Shown one piece after another: positions 8,215 to 17,458 of a DNA stretch of 64,000 nucleotides; position 1 is the stretch's first letter; the number at the start of each line of letters is the position of its first letter. The DNA is taken from the NCBI GenBank assembly GCA_040218145.1, contig JAVJQK010000035.1, positions 186,001 through 250,000 on the forward strand, written 5' to 3'. The translations under genes and the position numbers were made by a program. The notes beneath the pieces were generated by a model. It had not been told where the DNA came from. It made no database searches and saw only the letters and a list, made by a program, of their open reading frames with translations. The stretch comes from Sandaracinaceae bacterium (GTDB lineage: Bacteria; Myxococcota_A; Polyangia; Polyangiales; Sandaracinaceae).

Positions 8215-9120
8215 GTGACCGCTCTCCGCATCGCCACCCTGGTGCCGTCCGCCACCGATCTCGTCGCGGCGCTCGGTCTCGCCGACGCCCTGGTCGGCGT
8301 CTCGCACGAGTGCGATCACCCGGCCGCGGAGGGGCTCCCGGTGCTCACCGCCAGCCACCTCGGCACGGCGCCGTCGCGCGATCCAGCCGAGATCGACCGC
8401 GCGGTCTCGGCCGCAGTGGCGGAGGGCACGCCGCTCTACGCGACGGACCTCGAGGCGCTGACCGCGCTGGCCCCCGACCTCGTGCTCGCGCAGGACGTGT
8501 GTGACGTGTGCGCGGTGAACGGGGCGTCGCTCCGGGGGCGGCTGCCGGACGGCGCGCACCTGCTGCGGCTGGGCGCCACCAGCCTGGCCGGGCTCGAGCG
8601 CGACCTCTCCGCCATCGGCCGGGCGACCGACCGCGCCGCGCACGCGGAGCGCGTGATCTCGGAGCTGCGCGAGGCGCTCGAGGGGGTGAAGGAGGCGGTG
8701 GCGAACGCCCCGCTGCGGCGCGTGCTGGGGCTCGAGTGGGGCGACCCGCCGTTCTCGGCCGGGCACTGGGTGCCCGAGCTGATCACCATCGCGGGTGGGC
8801 GCGACGTGCTCGCAGCCCCTGGAGGAGCATCTCGACGCGTGACCGGCGCGCTCCCGGAGGCCGAGCTGATGGTCTTCACGCCCTGCGGCTACACGACCGA
8901 TGAGGCGGCGGCCGAGCTCCGGCGCCTCCACGCGGAGGGCAAGCCGGTGGGGCGCGCGGCCGCGCGGCAGCCCTCGTGGGCGCTCGACGCGGTGCGGCTG
9001 CTGTCGCGGTTGACGCCGGCGTCGGCGACCGGGGCGGCGCGCGCGCTGGCCGGGGTCCTGCACCCCGAGCGGGTGGGGCCGCCCTCCCCCGCGGACGCGG
9101 TGCTGGTGGAGCTGGCGTGA
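8215..9120 (+). CDS. BtuF-like cobalamin/iron-siderophore-binding protein without signal peptide
   Basis: The 301-residue protein matches periplasmic-binding-protein-like BtuF/FecB domains: it starts RIATLVPSATDLVAALG, has SHECDHP, PDLVLAQDVC and a closing PELITIAGG segment. It lacks any signal peptide and carries the CDVCAVN motif seen in a cytosolic subgroup often annotated as cobalamin-binding protein. It is unlikely to be an ordinary transporter receptor, since no permease or ATPase is nearby. It overlaps the next gene by GTGA (9117-9120) and is translationally coupled to a [2Fe-2S] protein and an FAD oxidoreductase. The start is a GTG at 8215. Confidence 0.8.
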   Translation: MTALRIATLVPSATDLVAALGLADALVGVSHECDHPAAEGLPVLTASHLGTAPSRDPAEIDRAVSAAVAEGTPLYATDLEALTALAPDLVLAQDVCDVCAVNGASLRGRLPDGAHLLRLGATSLAGLERDLSAIGRATDRAAHAERVISELREALEGVKEAVANAPLRRVLGLEWGDPPFSAGHWVPELITIAGGRDVLAAPGGASRRVTGALPEAELMVFTPCGYTTDEAAAELRRLHAEGKPVGRAAARQPSWALDAVRLLSRLTPASATGAARALAGVLHPERVGPPSPADAVLVELA

Positions 9121-9485
9121 CCGGGCCCCTCTTCTTCGAGACGCGCGCGCACCTGATGGTCTGCACCGGGAAGCGCTGCCGGGAGCGCGGGAGCGCGGCC
9201 CTCTTCGAGCGGCTCTGGTCGGCGATGGAGCGCGAGGGGCTCGCGTACTACGCGCGCGGCGGCGCGGTCCGCCTGACCGAGTCGGGCTGCCTGGGCGCGT
9301 GCAGTCATGGCCCGAACGCGACCTGCTACTTCGCAGCCAGCGACTTCGCGGCGAGCGACGACGCGGGCCGCCCGAAGCTGGGTCAAGCCTGGTACGCGGG
9401 CATGGACGGGCCGCGCCTGCTCGAGCTCGCGCGCGCGCTGAACGAGGGCGCGGAGCTGCCCGCGCGAGGGCGCTACGACCGATGA
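9117..9485 (+). CDS. Thioredoxin-like [2Fe-2S] ferredoxin
   Basis: From the GTG at 9117 (overlapping the previous stop) the product has 122 residues. It has the Cys pattern of thioredoxin-fold [2Fe-2S] ferredoxins: CTGKRC near residue 17 and CLGAC about 40 residues later. This is the fold of Aquifex Fd4 and the NuoE C-terminal domain. The Tyr-Tyr-Ala-Arg and GQAWYAGM segments between and after the Cys also match (2Fe-2S) proteins in cobalamin-associated loci. It overlaps the following FAD gene by ATGA (9482-9485), so the three genes are one coupled unit. It likely serves as electron carrier for the neighbouring flavoenzyme. Confidence 0.82.
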   Translation: MTGPLFFETRAHLMVCTGKRCRERGSAALFERLWSAMEREGLAYYARGGAVRLTESGCLGACSHGPNATCYFAASDFAASDDAGRPKLGQAWYAGMDGPRLLELARALNEGAELPARGRYDR

Positions 9486-10612
9486 AGGTCGCGATCGTCG
9501 GCGGGGGCGTCTTCGGCGCGGCGGCCGCGCTCACGCTCCGCGAGCGCGGCGTCGAGGTCACCCTGCACGAGCCGGGGCCCATCCCGCATCCGCACGCGTC
9601 GTCGACGGATCTCAGCAAGGTGATCCGCGCGGACTACGGCGCCGACGTCTTCCACACCGCGCTCATGGAGCAGGCGTTGCCGCGCTGGCGGCGGTGGAAC
9701 GAGGCGCTGTTCGCGCGGCCGCTGTTTCACGAGACGGGCTTCGCGATCTTGCGGCGCGGGCCGCTCGAGGCGGGCACGTTCGAAGGAGACAGTCACGCCG
9801 TCCTGACCGCGCGCGGGCACGCGCTCGAGCGGCTCGACGCCGAGGCGGTCGCCCGCCGGCTGCCGCTCTGGGCCGGCGCCGGCTTCGAGGACGGCTACTT
9901 CAACCCCTCGGGCGGCTGGGCCGAGAGCGGCGCGGTGGTCGCGGCGCTGCTCGGAGCGGCCGAGGCGCGGGGGGCGCGGCTCTCGCTCGGACGCGCCGTC
10001 GACGACCTCGACGCGCTCGACGCCGATCGCGTGGTGGTGGCGGCCGGCGCGTGGACGCCGACGCTCGTGCCGGAGCTCGCCGGGCTTCTGCGGCCGGTCG
10101 CTCAGCCCGTGCTCGCGTTCGCGCCGCGCGATCCTTCGCCCTTCCGCGCGCCCGGGTTCGTCCCCTGGGCCGCCGACATCTCGCGGACCGGCTGGTACGG
10201 CTTTCCCGCGAACGCCGACGGCCTCGTGAAGGTGGCGCACCACGGCCGCGGCCTGCCGCGCGACCCCGGCGAGCGCGACGTGCCCGCGGACGTCGAGCCG
10301 CGCTTCCGCGCCTTCCTGCGCGCGTCGCTGCCCGCGCTCGCCGACGCCCCGCTCGCCGAGGCCCGCCTCTGCTTCTACTGCGACAGCGTGGACGGGGATC
10401 TCTGGATCACGCGGATCCCCGACCACCCGCGCGTCGTGGTCGCGAGCGGCGGGAGCGGGCACGGCTTCAAGCTCGCGCCGCTCCTCGGGGACTGGATCGC
10501 CGACGTCGCGCTCGGCGGCGAGGCGCCCGCCCGCTTCCGCTGGAGAGAGCCCGAGGCGCCGCGCTACGAGGACGCGCGCTTCGTGCCCCGCCGCGGTCGC
10601 CCGGACCGTTGA
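9482..10612 (+). CDS. FAD-dependent oxidoreductase, DAO/sarcosine-oxidase-like
   Basis: The 376-residue protein starts with an FAD-binding Rossmann motif (VAIVGGGVFGAAAA) and carries the DAO-family C-terminal signature GGSGHGFKLAP. The LCFYCDSVDGDLW segment aligns by eye with the Cys-x-Tyr region of monomeric sarcosine oxidase, where the Cys binds FAD covalently, so a covalent flavin is possible. The expected reaction is oxidation of an N-methyl amine or amino acid. It is coupled to the upstream [2Fe-2S] gene by a 4-base overlap, which is unusual for a family that normally passes electrons to oxygen. Confidence 0.85.
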   Translation: MKVAIVGGGVFGAAAALTLRERGVEVTLHEPGPIPHPHASSTDLSKVIRADYGADVFHTALMEQALPRWRRWNEALFARPLFHETGFAILRRGPLEAGTFEGDSHAVLTARGHALERLDAEAVARRLPLWAGAGFEDGYFNPSGGWAESGAVVAALLGAAEARGARLSLGRAVDDLDALDADRVVVAAGAWTPTLVPELAGLLRPVAQPVLAFAPRDPSPFRAPGFVPWAADISRTGWYGFPANADGLVKVAHHGRGLPRDPGERDVPADVEPRFRAFLRASLPALADAPLAEARLCFYCDSVDGDLWITRIPDHPRVVVASGGSGHGFKLAPLLGDWIADVALGGEAPARFRWREPEAPRYEDARFVPRRGRPDR

Positions 10613-10643
10613 CGCTGCGCAGCGGCCCGGCCAGGCTCGGCGC

Positions 10644-13010
10644 ATGAACGCTGGCGAGACCCTCGACCCGCAGGCGCTGCCCTCCGCGCAGCCGGAGCGT
10701 CGCGCGCTCGCCGAGCACGTGCACGGGCTGGCGCGCGACGCGTTCGCGCGCGGGGAGCTGCAGACCGCGACGCTCCACGCCTCGGACCTCCTGATGCTGT
10801 ACCCGAACGAGCGCAGCTACCTCGACAGCTTCGACGAGATCGTGACGTCGACCGACGACCCGCTCTCGACGCTGCCGGTCGCGTCGGGGGTCGTGCACGT
10901 GGCCACCGCGGCCGGGCGCGCGCGCGTGCTCATGATGCAGCGCCGGCTCCCGGAGGCGCTCGAGCTGCTGACGGCGGCGATCGCGGTGGCGCCGCAGGTG
11001 CCCTACTTCTACTGGGCGCAGCGCTGGCTGCAGCCGCACGTCGCGGCGGGTCTCCCCTGGGAGCTGCTCTTCCCCACGGTGGTGAAGACCGCGCTGAAGG
11101 TGGCGCTCGACACGCCCGCCCCGCCCGACGACGGGGACGCGCGCGTGATCGGGCTGCGCGCCGCGGCCGAGGTGTTCGCCTCCCTGCGGCAGGCCTTCCC
11201 CGCCGAGAGCGTCCTGTTCTTCGGCGAGTCCATGATCCGCCGCCGCCTGGGAGAGCCGGAGCGCACGATCCAGGTCGCCGAGGAGGGCGCGTCACGCTGG
11301 CCCGACGACTGGCGCCTCCGCTCCGCGCTCGCGAACGCGTACCGCGACGCCGGGCGCCCCGACGACGCCCTCGCCCAGGCGCGTCGGTCGCTGGAGATCG
11401 AGCCCAACGAGCTGTCGCCGCTCCACGACGCGGCCTGGGCGTTCGTCGACCAGGCCCGCAACGGCGACGCGGCGCAGCTCTTCGAGGAGCTGCTCCAGCG
11501 GCAGCCCGACTACCCCGGCGCGGTCCCGTGCCTGCACTACGCGCGCTGGAAGGCCCAGCGCGGCGACGGGGACCGCGACGCGCTCGTTCGCCTGCGGGAG
11601 CGGCGCTGGTGGGACGCCCAGATCCGCAGCTTCGCGGACGAGGTCGACCCGCCCATCCCGTACGTGAGCGTGCTGCCGGGGCCGGGCGACGCGACGCTCG
11701 CCGCGGCGCGCCACCTCGCGAGCGAGCTGGCCCACGTGGTGCGCTGCTGCGGGATCGGCGGGCACCTGTCGCTGGCGATGTCGTCGCGGCACCTCGACTC
11801 GCCGAGCGTGGGCGTCGCGTTCGACCTCGCGATGAGGGCGCTCGGCGCGAACGGCACGCTCGACTTCACGATCGAGGAGGTCCAGCAGCCCGATCCGCGC
11901 ATCGACAAGGCGCAGGCGAGCACGCCGGTGTGGCGCTACGAGGCCGAGCGGGCGGTGAAGATCCACCCCGATGGCGATCCGACGGCGCAGCAGGCCATCG
12001 CGTCGATCGCGCGCCAGCCCTTCTCGCGCGATGGCTGGGATGCGACCGCGCGCGCCGTCGCGCAGCAGCACCCCGACGCCTATCACCAGATCCTCTCGGT
12101 GCTGACGAACCCGCCGGTCCCGGGCCCCGAGGACGACTTCGACGCGTTTTCGTGGACGTGGCGCTGCCAGGTCGCGACCGCGGTCACGCTGTCCCACCTC
12201 GGCCCCTGGGAGACGGGCAGCGCGCGCGCGGCGCTCTACTCGATGGTCTACGGGCCGAGCGACTGGGTGACCGGCGCGGCGCTGGTGGCGTTCGGCTGGC
12301 GCGTGCACGAGCGCCCCGAGATCCGCGACGAGGTGGAGGGCATCTTCCGCTGGCTGCGGACCCAGATCCCCGAGCGCGGCTTCACGGCGTGGGAGATCGT
12401 GCTCGCGGAGGTCTGGCTCGGGCTGGGCGGCCACGACCCGCAGCAGCGCCGTGACCTCGAGGCGTGGATCGAGCGCTATCAGGACACGGTGCGGAGCAAG
12501 AACGTGGTGCGGCCTCCCGTGCGACGGTACGCGGGGCTGACCCTCGAGGAGTACGTCGAGCACCGCGAGGGCGGCGGCGCGCCGATCCCCGAGTGGCAGG
12601 AGGCGCTGAACGCGAGCCCGGAGCTGCACGACCGCTTCTCCCACCTCGAGCGCGGCCGGAGGCTCTCCGCGATGGGCGTGACCGACGAGGAGATGGGCGC
12701 CATGCAGCAGATCCTCGACGGCCAACAAGACATGCACCTGCGCATGGCCCAACAGCAGGCGGCGCAGCGGGCGCTGAGCGAGGCGGGCGACGCCGACCCG
12801 GACCCCGAGGTCTTCCCCGGCCAGCCGGTGGCGCGCCTGAGCGACTACGTGGCCATCCTCAAGGGCATGCAGCAGGGCGACATGCAGGGCGCGCTCGGTC
12901 GCTACGGCCTCGACATGATGAGCTACGGCACGGTGGCCCAGGCGTGGGGGGCGAAGATGTCGGCGGATCCGACGCTCACCGAGCGCTTCAACCGCATGAT
13001 GCAGGGCTGA
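10644..13010 (+). CDS. Large TPR-containing protein, 788 aa
   Basis: The N-terminal 310 residues contain several TPR-like helical pairs (for example GRPDDALAQARRSLEIEPNE and NGDAAQLFEELLQRQPDYP). The middle third is a less familiar region with His/Cys (VVRCCGIGGH) and a Trp-rich alpha-helical segment. The last 100 residues are Gln/Met-rich with a possible coiled coil (QQILDGQQDMHLRM). No signal peptide or membrane helix is seen, so it is likely a cytoplasmic scaffold. I do not recognise a named family for the C-terminal two thirds. The ATG at 10644 lies 31 bases after the FAD gene, so it may belong to that operon. Confidence 0.8.
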   Translation: MNAGETLDPQALPSAQPERRALAEHVHGLARDAFARGELQTATLHASDLLMLYPNERSYLDSFDEIVTSTDDPLSTLPVASGVVHVATAAGRARVLMMQRRLPEALELLTAAIAVAPQVPYFYWAQRWLQPHVAAGLPWELLFPTVVKTALKVALDTPAPPDDGDARVIGLRAAAEVFASLRQAFPAESVLFFGESMIRRRLGEPERTIQVAEEGASRWPDDWRLRSALANAYRDAGRPDDALAQARRSLEIEPNELSPLHDAAWAFVDQARNGDAAQLFEELLQRQPDYPGAVPCLHYARWKAQRGDGDRDALVRLRERRWWDAQIRSFADEVDPPIPYVSVLPGPGDATLAAARHLASELAHVVRCCGIGGHLSLAMSSRHLDSPSVGVAFDLAMRALGANGTLDFTIEEVQQPDPRIDKAQASTPVWRYEAERAVKIHPDGDPTAQQAIASIARQPFSRDGWDATARAVAQQHPDAYHQILSVLTNPPVPGPEDDFDAFSWTWRCQVATAVTLSHLGPWETGSARAALYSMVYGPSDWVTGAALVAFGWRVHERPEIRDEVEGIFRWLRTQIPERGFTAWEIVLAEVWLGLGGHDPQQRRDLEAWIERYQDTVRSKNVVRPPVRRYAGLTLEEYVEHREGGGAPIPEWQEALNASPELHDRFSHLERGRRLSAMGVTDEEMGAMQQILDGQQDMHLRMAQQQAAQRALSEAGDADPDPEVFPGQPVARLSDYVAILKGMQQGDMQGALGRYGLDMMSYGTVAQAWGAKMSADPTLTERFNRMMQG

Positions 13011-13017
13011 GCGCCCT
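13003..13017. terminator. Short hairpin between convergent genes
   Basis: AGGGC and GCCCT form a 5-bp stem around the loop TGAGC. The loop contains the stop codon of the TPR gene and the hairpin ends at the stop of the convergent PLP enzyme. There is no T-run and the stem is short. Confidence 0.3.
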
Positions 13018-14213
13018 CACCCGAGCGCCGCGTCGAGGTCCGCCCAGAGGTCCTCGACGTCCTCGATGCCGACGCTCAGGCGCATCAGACCGTCGGCGAT
13101 CCCCGCCTGCGCCCGCTGCGCATCCGTCCACGAGGCGTGCGTTGTGCTGGCCGCGTGCGTCATCAGGCTGCGCACGTCCCCCAGGCTGACGGCGCGGCTG
13201 ATCACCTGCACCGCGTCGTAGCAGCGCGCGCCGGCCTCGCGCCCGCCCGCGACCTCGAAGGCGAGCAGCGCGCCGAAGCCGTTCCGCATCTGCGCCTTCG
13301 CGACGGCGTGTCCCGGATGATCCGCCAGGCCCGGGTAGTGCACGCGCGCCACGCGGGCGTCTTCGCGAAGGCGCCGCGCCAGCTCGGCCGCGCTCTCGGA
13401 CGCCCGCTGCATGCGCACGCCCAGGGTCCGCGCGCCGCGCGAGAGCAGCATCGCGTTCATCGGCGAGAGCGCGCCGCCCGCCGTGCGCACCCCCTCCTCG
13501 CGCACCCGGAGGATGCGGGCCGCGTCGCCGACCACCGCGCCGCCGACCGCGTCGCCGTGGCCGCAGAGGCCCTTGGTGGCGGAGTGCACGACGAGGTGCG
13601 CGCCGCGGCCGAGCAAGCGCTGGTGATAGGGCGTGGCGAAGGTGGAGTCGACGATGACGGTGGCCCGGGGACAGCGGCGCGCGACCTCCGACACGTCGGT
13701 GATGGCCAGGGTCGGGTTGGCGGGGGTCTCGAGGTAGACCACGCGCGTGTCGGGGCGCAGCGCGGCCTCGATCTTCGCGGGGTCGGTGGCGTCGACGAAG
13801 GTGGTCTCGACCCCGAAGCGCGCGAGGGTGCCGCGGAGGAGCCGGCCGGTCTCCGCGTACAGGCTCTCGGCCGCGACGACGTGCTCCCCCGCGTTCAGGT
13901 TGGCGATGAGGGCGGCGTGCACCGCGGCCATGCCGCTCGCGAGCGCGACGCAGTCCTCGGCCTGCTCGAGCGCGGCGATCTTCAGCTCGAGCGCGCGCAC
14001 GGTGGGGTTGCGCCAGCGGGAGTAGATGTGGCCCGGGCGAGTGCCGTCGAACTGGCCGGCCGCGTCCGCGGCGTCCTCGAAGGCGTAGGCGCTCGAGAGC
14101 ACCACGGGCGGGTCGAGGGCCCCGGTGCTCGGGTCGGGCGCGTCGCCGGCGTGGACCGCGGCCGTGTCGAAGCGTGGCGTGTTCGAGCGTGCGCTCTCGG
14201 GGCGGTCGTCCAT
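13017..14213 (-). CDS. Cys/Met-metabolism PLP enzyme (cystathionine gamma-synthase/lyase family)
   Basis: The 398-residue protein has the full fold-type I pattern: ASGMAAVHA, an IVDSTFATP segment with the PLP-binding Asp, and the Schiff-base Lys214 in HSATKGLCGHGD. This places it in the Cys/Met family that includes cystathionine gamma-synthase, cystathionine gamma-lyase and O-acetylhomoserine sulfhydrylase. Sequence alone does not separate these activities here. It converges on the TPR gene with only 6 bases between, and is divergent from the kinase gene with a 69-base space. The ATG start at 14213 gives a normal family length. Confidence 0.88.
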   Translation of the reverse strand: MDDRPESARSNTPRFDTAAVHAGDAPDPSTGALDPPVVLSSAYAFEDAADAAGQFDGTRPGHIYSRWRNPTVRALELKIAALEQAEDCVALASGMAAVHAALIANLNAGEHVVAAESLYAETGRLLRGTLARFGVETTFVDATDPAKIEAALRPDTRVVYLETPANPTLAITDVSEVARRCPRATVIVDSTFATPYHQRLLGRGAHLVVHSATKGLCGHGDAVGGAVVGDAARILRVREEGVRTAGGALSPMNAMLLSRGARTLGVRMQRASESAAELARRLREDARVARVHYPGLADHPGHAVAKAQMRNGFGALLAFEVAGGREAGARCYDAVQVISRAVSLGDVRSLMTHAASTTHASWTDAQRAQAGIADGLMRLSVGIEDVEDLWADLDAALG

Positions 14214-14282
14214 CGCGCGCAGTCTAGTCTACTACTCGAAGCTGCGGCGCGCGCGACGGGTTGCGCTACCCTCGGCCCCCTG

Positions 14283-15779
14283 ATGAGCGCCACCGTCCGC
14301 TTCGGCCCCTACGAGCTGGCTCGCCGGCTCGGCTCGGGCGGCATGGCCGAGACGTTCCTGGCGGTGCGTCGCGGCCCGGCGGGGTTCGAGCAGCACGTGT
14401 GCGTCAAGCGCATCCTGCCCGCCTTCGAGGCCGACCCGCAGTTCGTCGAGCAGTTCATGGAGGAGGCGCGGCTCGCCGCGCAGCTCCGGCACGCCAACAT
14501 CACGCAGGTCGTCGACTTCGGCGCCGTCGAGGGCTCGCACTACCTCGCGCTCGAGCTCGTGGACGGCATGGATCTGCGCACGCTCCTGAAGCGGCAGCGG
14601 GACCGGGGCGAGCGGCTCGACGCCGCGCTGGTCGCGCACGTCGGCATCGAGCTGGCCAACGCGCTCGACTTCGCGCACACGCCCGGGCGCGGCCGGAGCG
14701 CGGTCGTGCACCGGGACATCTCCCCCTCGAACGTGCTCTGCAGCCGGGCGGGCGAGATCTACCTCACCGACTTCGGCATCGCGCGCGTGCTCGGCGCCAA
14801 GCGGCGCACCGAGTCGGGCGTGGTGCGCGGCAAGGTCCCGTACATGGCCGCCGAGTACGCGCGGCACGGCACGTTCGACGCCCGGAGCGACCTCTTCTCG
14901 GTCGGCGTCCTGCTCTACGAGTCGCTCACCGGACAGCGCCCCTACGAGGGGGTGACGGACCTCGACACGTTGCAGCGCATCCAGGCCGGGACCTTCCTGC
15001 CCGTCACCGCGCTCCGGCCCGACGCGCCGGAGAACCTCGCGGCCATCGTCGAGCACCTGCTGCACCCCGACCCCCACCAGCGCTTCCAGACCGCGGCCGC
15101 GCTGCTCGAGGCGCTCGCGTCCGTGTCGCCGCCGCCGACCGTGTCCCGGCACCTCGGTGAGGTGGTCCGGGGCTTGAGCGAGTCGCTCAGCCAGTCGCTC
15201 CAGCTCTCGCTGCCGAGCCGCACCGGCGCGATGCCGATCGAGCCCGCGCCCGCCTACCCGGAGGTCGCGCCGGCCGACGCCTTCGAGCGCACCCGCACGA
15301 GCAACCCCGCGTTCGCGCCGCCGTCGAGCAGCGACACGTCGCACCTGTGGAAGGCGACCGACCCGAGCCGGATCAGCCAGCCCAGCCCCGCGGTGGAGAG
15401 CTGGCAGACCACCGACCCGACGCAGATCAGCCAGCACGACCGACCGTCGCCGTACTTCCAGGCCGCCGCCGCGAGCCAGGGGCCCGCGTCGCCCTCCCCC
15501 GCCTACCCGGCCGCGAGTCAGAGGCCCGCGTCGCCCTCCCCCACCTCGAAGGCCCCGCTCGCGCAGACCCGGCTCATGCACGGATCGGCGCCGGGGAGCC
15601 TTCCCGAGATCTCGATCGCCCCGACGAGCGACCCCGCGATGCCCCCGCGCTCCGAGCCTCCGACGTCCCGCGGGCGCGGTCGCCTCGTGATCGTCCTGAT
15701 GTTCGGCGTGCTGGCGTTCCTCGTCGCGAGCGCGGCCGCCTACCTGCTCGTGCACCTATATCGGACGGGCGCGCTCTGA
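14283..15779 (+). CDS. Ser/Thr protein kinase with C-terminal membrane anchor
   Basis: From the ATG at 14283 the product has 498 residues. A Hanks-type kinase domain fills residues 8-285: Gly-rich loop GSGGMAET, catalytic Lys42, HRD at 143-145 (HRDISPSN), DFG at 163-165 and an activation segment ending MAAEY, where the usual APE is altered to AAE. Residues 300-460 are a Pro/Ser-rich linker containing two similar blocks with DPTQISQ and DPSRISQ. One membrane helix lies just before the C-terminus, leaving a tail of under 10 residues, so the kinase faces the cytoplasm as a tail-anchored protein. This layout is common in Myxococcota. No extracellular sensor domain is present. Confidence 0.92.
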   Translation: MSATVRFGPYELARRLGSGGMAETFLAVRRGPAGFEQHVCVKRILPAFEADPQFVEQFMEEARLAAQLRHANITQVVDFGAVEGSHYLALELVDGMDLRTLLKRQRDRGERLDAALVAHVGIELANALDFAHTPGRGRSAVVHRDISPSNVLCSRAGEIYLTDFGIARVLGAKRRTESGVVRGKVPYMAAEYARHGTFDARSDLFSVGVLLYESLTGQRPYEGVTDLDTLQRIQAGTFLPVTALRPDAPENLAAIVEHLLHPDPHQRFQTAAALLEALASVSPPPTVSRHLGEVVRGLSESLSQSLQLSLPSRTGAMPIEPAPAYPEVAPADAFERTRTSNPAFAPPSSSDTSHLWKATDPSRISQPSPAVESWQTTDPTQISQHDRPSPYFQAAAASQGPASPSPAYPAASQRPASPSPTSKAPLAQTRLMHGSAPGSLPEISIAPTSDPAMPPRSEPPTSRGRGRLVIVLMFGVLAFLVASAAAYLLVHLYRTGAL

Positions 15780-15810
15780 GTCCTCCGAAGAGCCGCTGCG
15801 CGAGGCGCCG

Positions 15811-16740
15811 TTGCCCGACACTCTCCTTCGACGCTGGATCTACGCCGCCAAGCCCGGGAGCTGGCCCAAGCTGCTCGTGCCGTTCGCCTTCGGTCAGGCG
15901 CTCGGGACGTGGAACGGGCTGAGCCTCGGCGCGCTGGCCGTCGGCGCCGCGTTCACCGTGCTCGACCTGCTCTTCATCGTCTTCCTCAACGACTGGGGCG
16001 ATCGCGAGGTCGACGCGATCAAGCGCCGCATGTTCCCCGGTGGCTGCAGCCCCAAGACGATCCCGGACGGCATCTTGCCCGCCTACCAGCTCCTCTTCGC
16101 CGGCCTCGGCGCGGGCGTGCTGGCGGCCCTCGTCGGCTTCGCGGGCGGCGCCTGGCTGGGGCGGGGATGGCTCGGGGTCGCTGCCTTGGGCTGCCTCGGC
16201 ATGTTCGCCGCCTATTCGCTCCCCCCGGTCCGCCTGAACTATCGCGGCGGCGGCGAGCTGCTCGAGATGCTCGGGGTCGGCGTCGCCCTCCCCTGCACGC
16301 ACGCCTATCTGCAAGGTGGCGACGCGACGCCGCCCGGGGCGAGCCTGATCTACGGATTCGCCCTGATGGGCCTGGCGAGCGCGATCGCGAGCGGGCTCTC
16401 CGACGAGCGCTCGGACCGGCGCGGGGGCAAGCGCACCTTCGTCACCGCGTGGGGCAACCTCGCGGGCCGTCGCGCCGTCGAGGCGCTCGCCTTCCTCGGC
16501 GCCTGCGCGTGGGCGCTCGCGGGGCTCTTCGACGACGCGATCCCGGCCTTCGTCGGGCTGCTGCCCGCGATGGTGGCGCTGGGCTACGTGGGCGCCATGC
16601 TCGCCCGGAGCGGCGCCGCCCGCACCGACGCGTTCGCGGCGCAGAAGCACTACAAGGCCGCGCTCCACCACGCCATCTGGCGCGGCGCGGCGGCCGCCTC
16701 CATGCTGCTCGTAGGGTGGAACCTTTGGCCGACGGCGTGA
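15811..16740 (+). CDS. UbiA-family prenyltransferase A
   Basis: The 309-residue membrane protein has the UbiA first Asp-rich motif NDWGDREVDAIKRR, the middle YSLPPVRLNYRGGGE segment and the second motif LSDERSDRRGGKRT, with about eight membrane helices. These features indicate Mg-dependent transfer of a polyprenyl or similar chain, typically to an aromatic ring, in the inner membrane. The start codon is a TTG at 15811, the only reasonable in-frame start near the first conserved residues. The stop overlaps the GTG of the next gene (GTGA, 16737-16740). It is not a close match by eye to UbiA of ubiquinone synthesis. Confidence 0.83.
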   Translation: MPDTLLRRWIYAAKPGSWPKLLVPFAFGQALGTWNGLSLGALAVGAAFTVLDLLFIVFLNDWGDREVDAIKRRMFPGGCSPKTIPDGILPAYQLLFAGLGAGVLAALVGFAGGAWLGRGWLGVAALGCLGMFAAYSLPPVRLNYRGGGELLEMLGVGVALPCTHAYLQGGDATPPGASLIYGFALMGLASAIASGLSDERSDRRGGKRTFVTAWGNLAGRRAVEALAFLGACAWALAGLFDDAIPAFVGLLPAMVALGYVGAMLARSGAARTDAFAAQKHYKAALHHAIWRGAAAASMLLVGWNLWPTA

Positions 16741-17456
16741 TCGAATCCCCCATCGAGCGGCTGGCGCGCGCCGACGCGCAGCTCGAGCGGGCGGGCGTGG
16801 AGCGTCACAGCCTCGACGCCGCGCGATCGGGCGCGACGAGCCTGCGCGCGCTCGGCGAGCGCCTCCTCCCCGACGCCGGCCACCTGGCGCCCGTGCTCGC
16901 GGACGGCATGGTCCGGGTGGCGCGCGCGGTGGCGCAGCACTTCCCGGACAACCTGTTCTGGGATCTGGACGCGGTCTTCGCAGACATCCTGCGCGAGGCG
17001 CGCGCCGCGACGGATCCCCGTGCTCACCTCGCCGCGTCGCTCGAGGAGATCGTGGCCCTGCACGCGCTCTTCGGACAGGAGACGGACATCCGCTTCCGCT
17101 ACGTGCACGACTTCGTCTACGGCTTCGACTGGGCGAAGTGGGTGCATCGTGATCCGGCGGCCCGCGCCGAGATCGGCCCGTTCGCGCTGGTCTTCCTCCG
17201 GTCGGTGCGCGCGCGCGGCCACGAGCTGCTCGCCCTGATCGCGCGGGACGACGCGAAGTACCCCCGGCTCCCCGACGCGCGCGCGCGCAACCCCTTCCCG
17301 TTCTCGCGCGAGCCCGAGGCCGAGGCAGCCCTCTACCGCGACCTCGCAGCGCGGAGCCTCATCCCCGTCCCCGCGTGGCAGCTCGCGCCCGAGCCCGAGT
17401 GGGACCGCCCCTTCGCCGTCGCCCGCGAAGAGCGCGCCCGCGCGCTGCGCCTGTAG
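16737..17456 (+). CDS. Hypothetical protein coupled to a UbiA prenyltransferase
   Basis: I do not recognise this 239-residue protein. Its GTG start overlaps the stop of the UbiA gene, so the two are translationally coupled and probably act together. It is mainly helical, soluble and rich in Arg/Ala. The best conserved-looking stretch is RFRYVHDFVYGFDWAKW around residues 118-134, with a His-Asp pair and aromatic residues that could form an active site or binding face. A second UbiA gene converges on it from the right with two bases between. A role as partner or tailoring enzyme of prenyl transfer is inference. Confidence 0.7.
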   Translation: MIESPIERLARADAQLERAGVERHSLDAARSGATSLRALGERLLPDAGHLAPVLADGMVRVARAVAQHFPDNLFWDLDAVFADILREARAATDPRAHLAASLEEIVALHALFGQETDIRFRYVHDFVYGFDWAKWVHRDPAARAEIGPFALVFLRSVRARGHELLALIARDDAKYPRLPDARARNPFPFSREPEAEAALYRDLAARSLIPVPAWQLAPEPEWDRPFAVAREERARALRL

Positions 17457-17458
17457 CT

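Noticed and set aside
6928-9618. Long minus-strand frame of about 896 codons across several genes
   Set aside because: The translation is Arg/Pro/Ala-rich and overlaps three well-supported genes on both strands, so it is a shadow.
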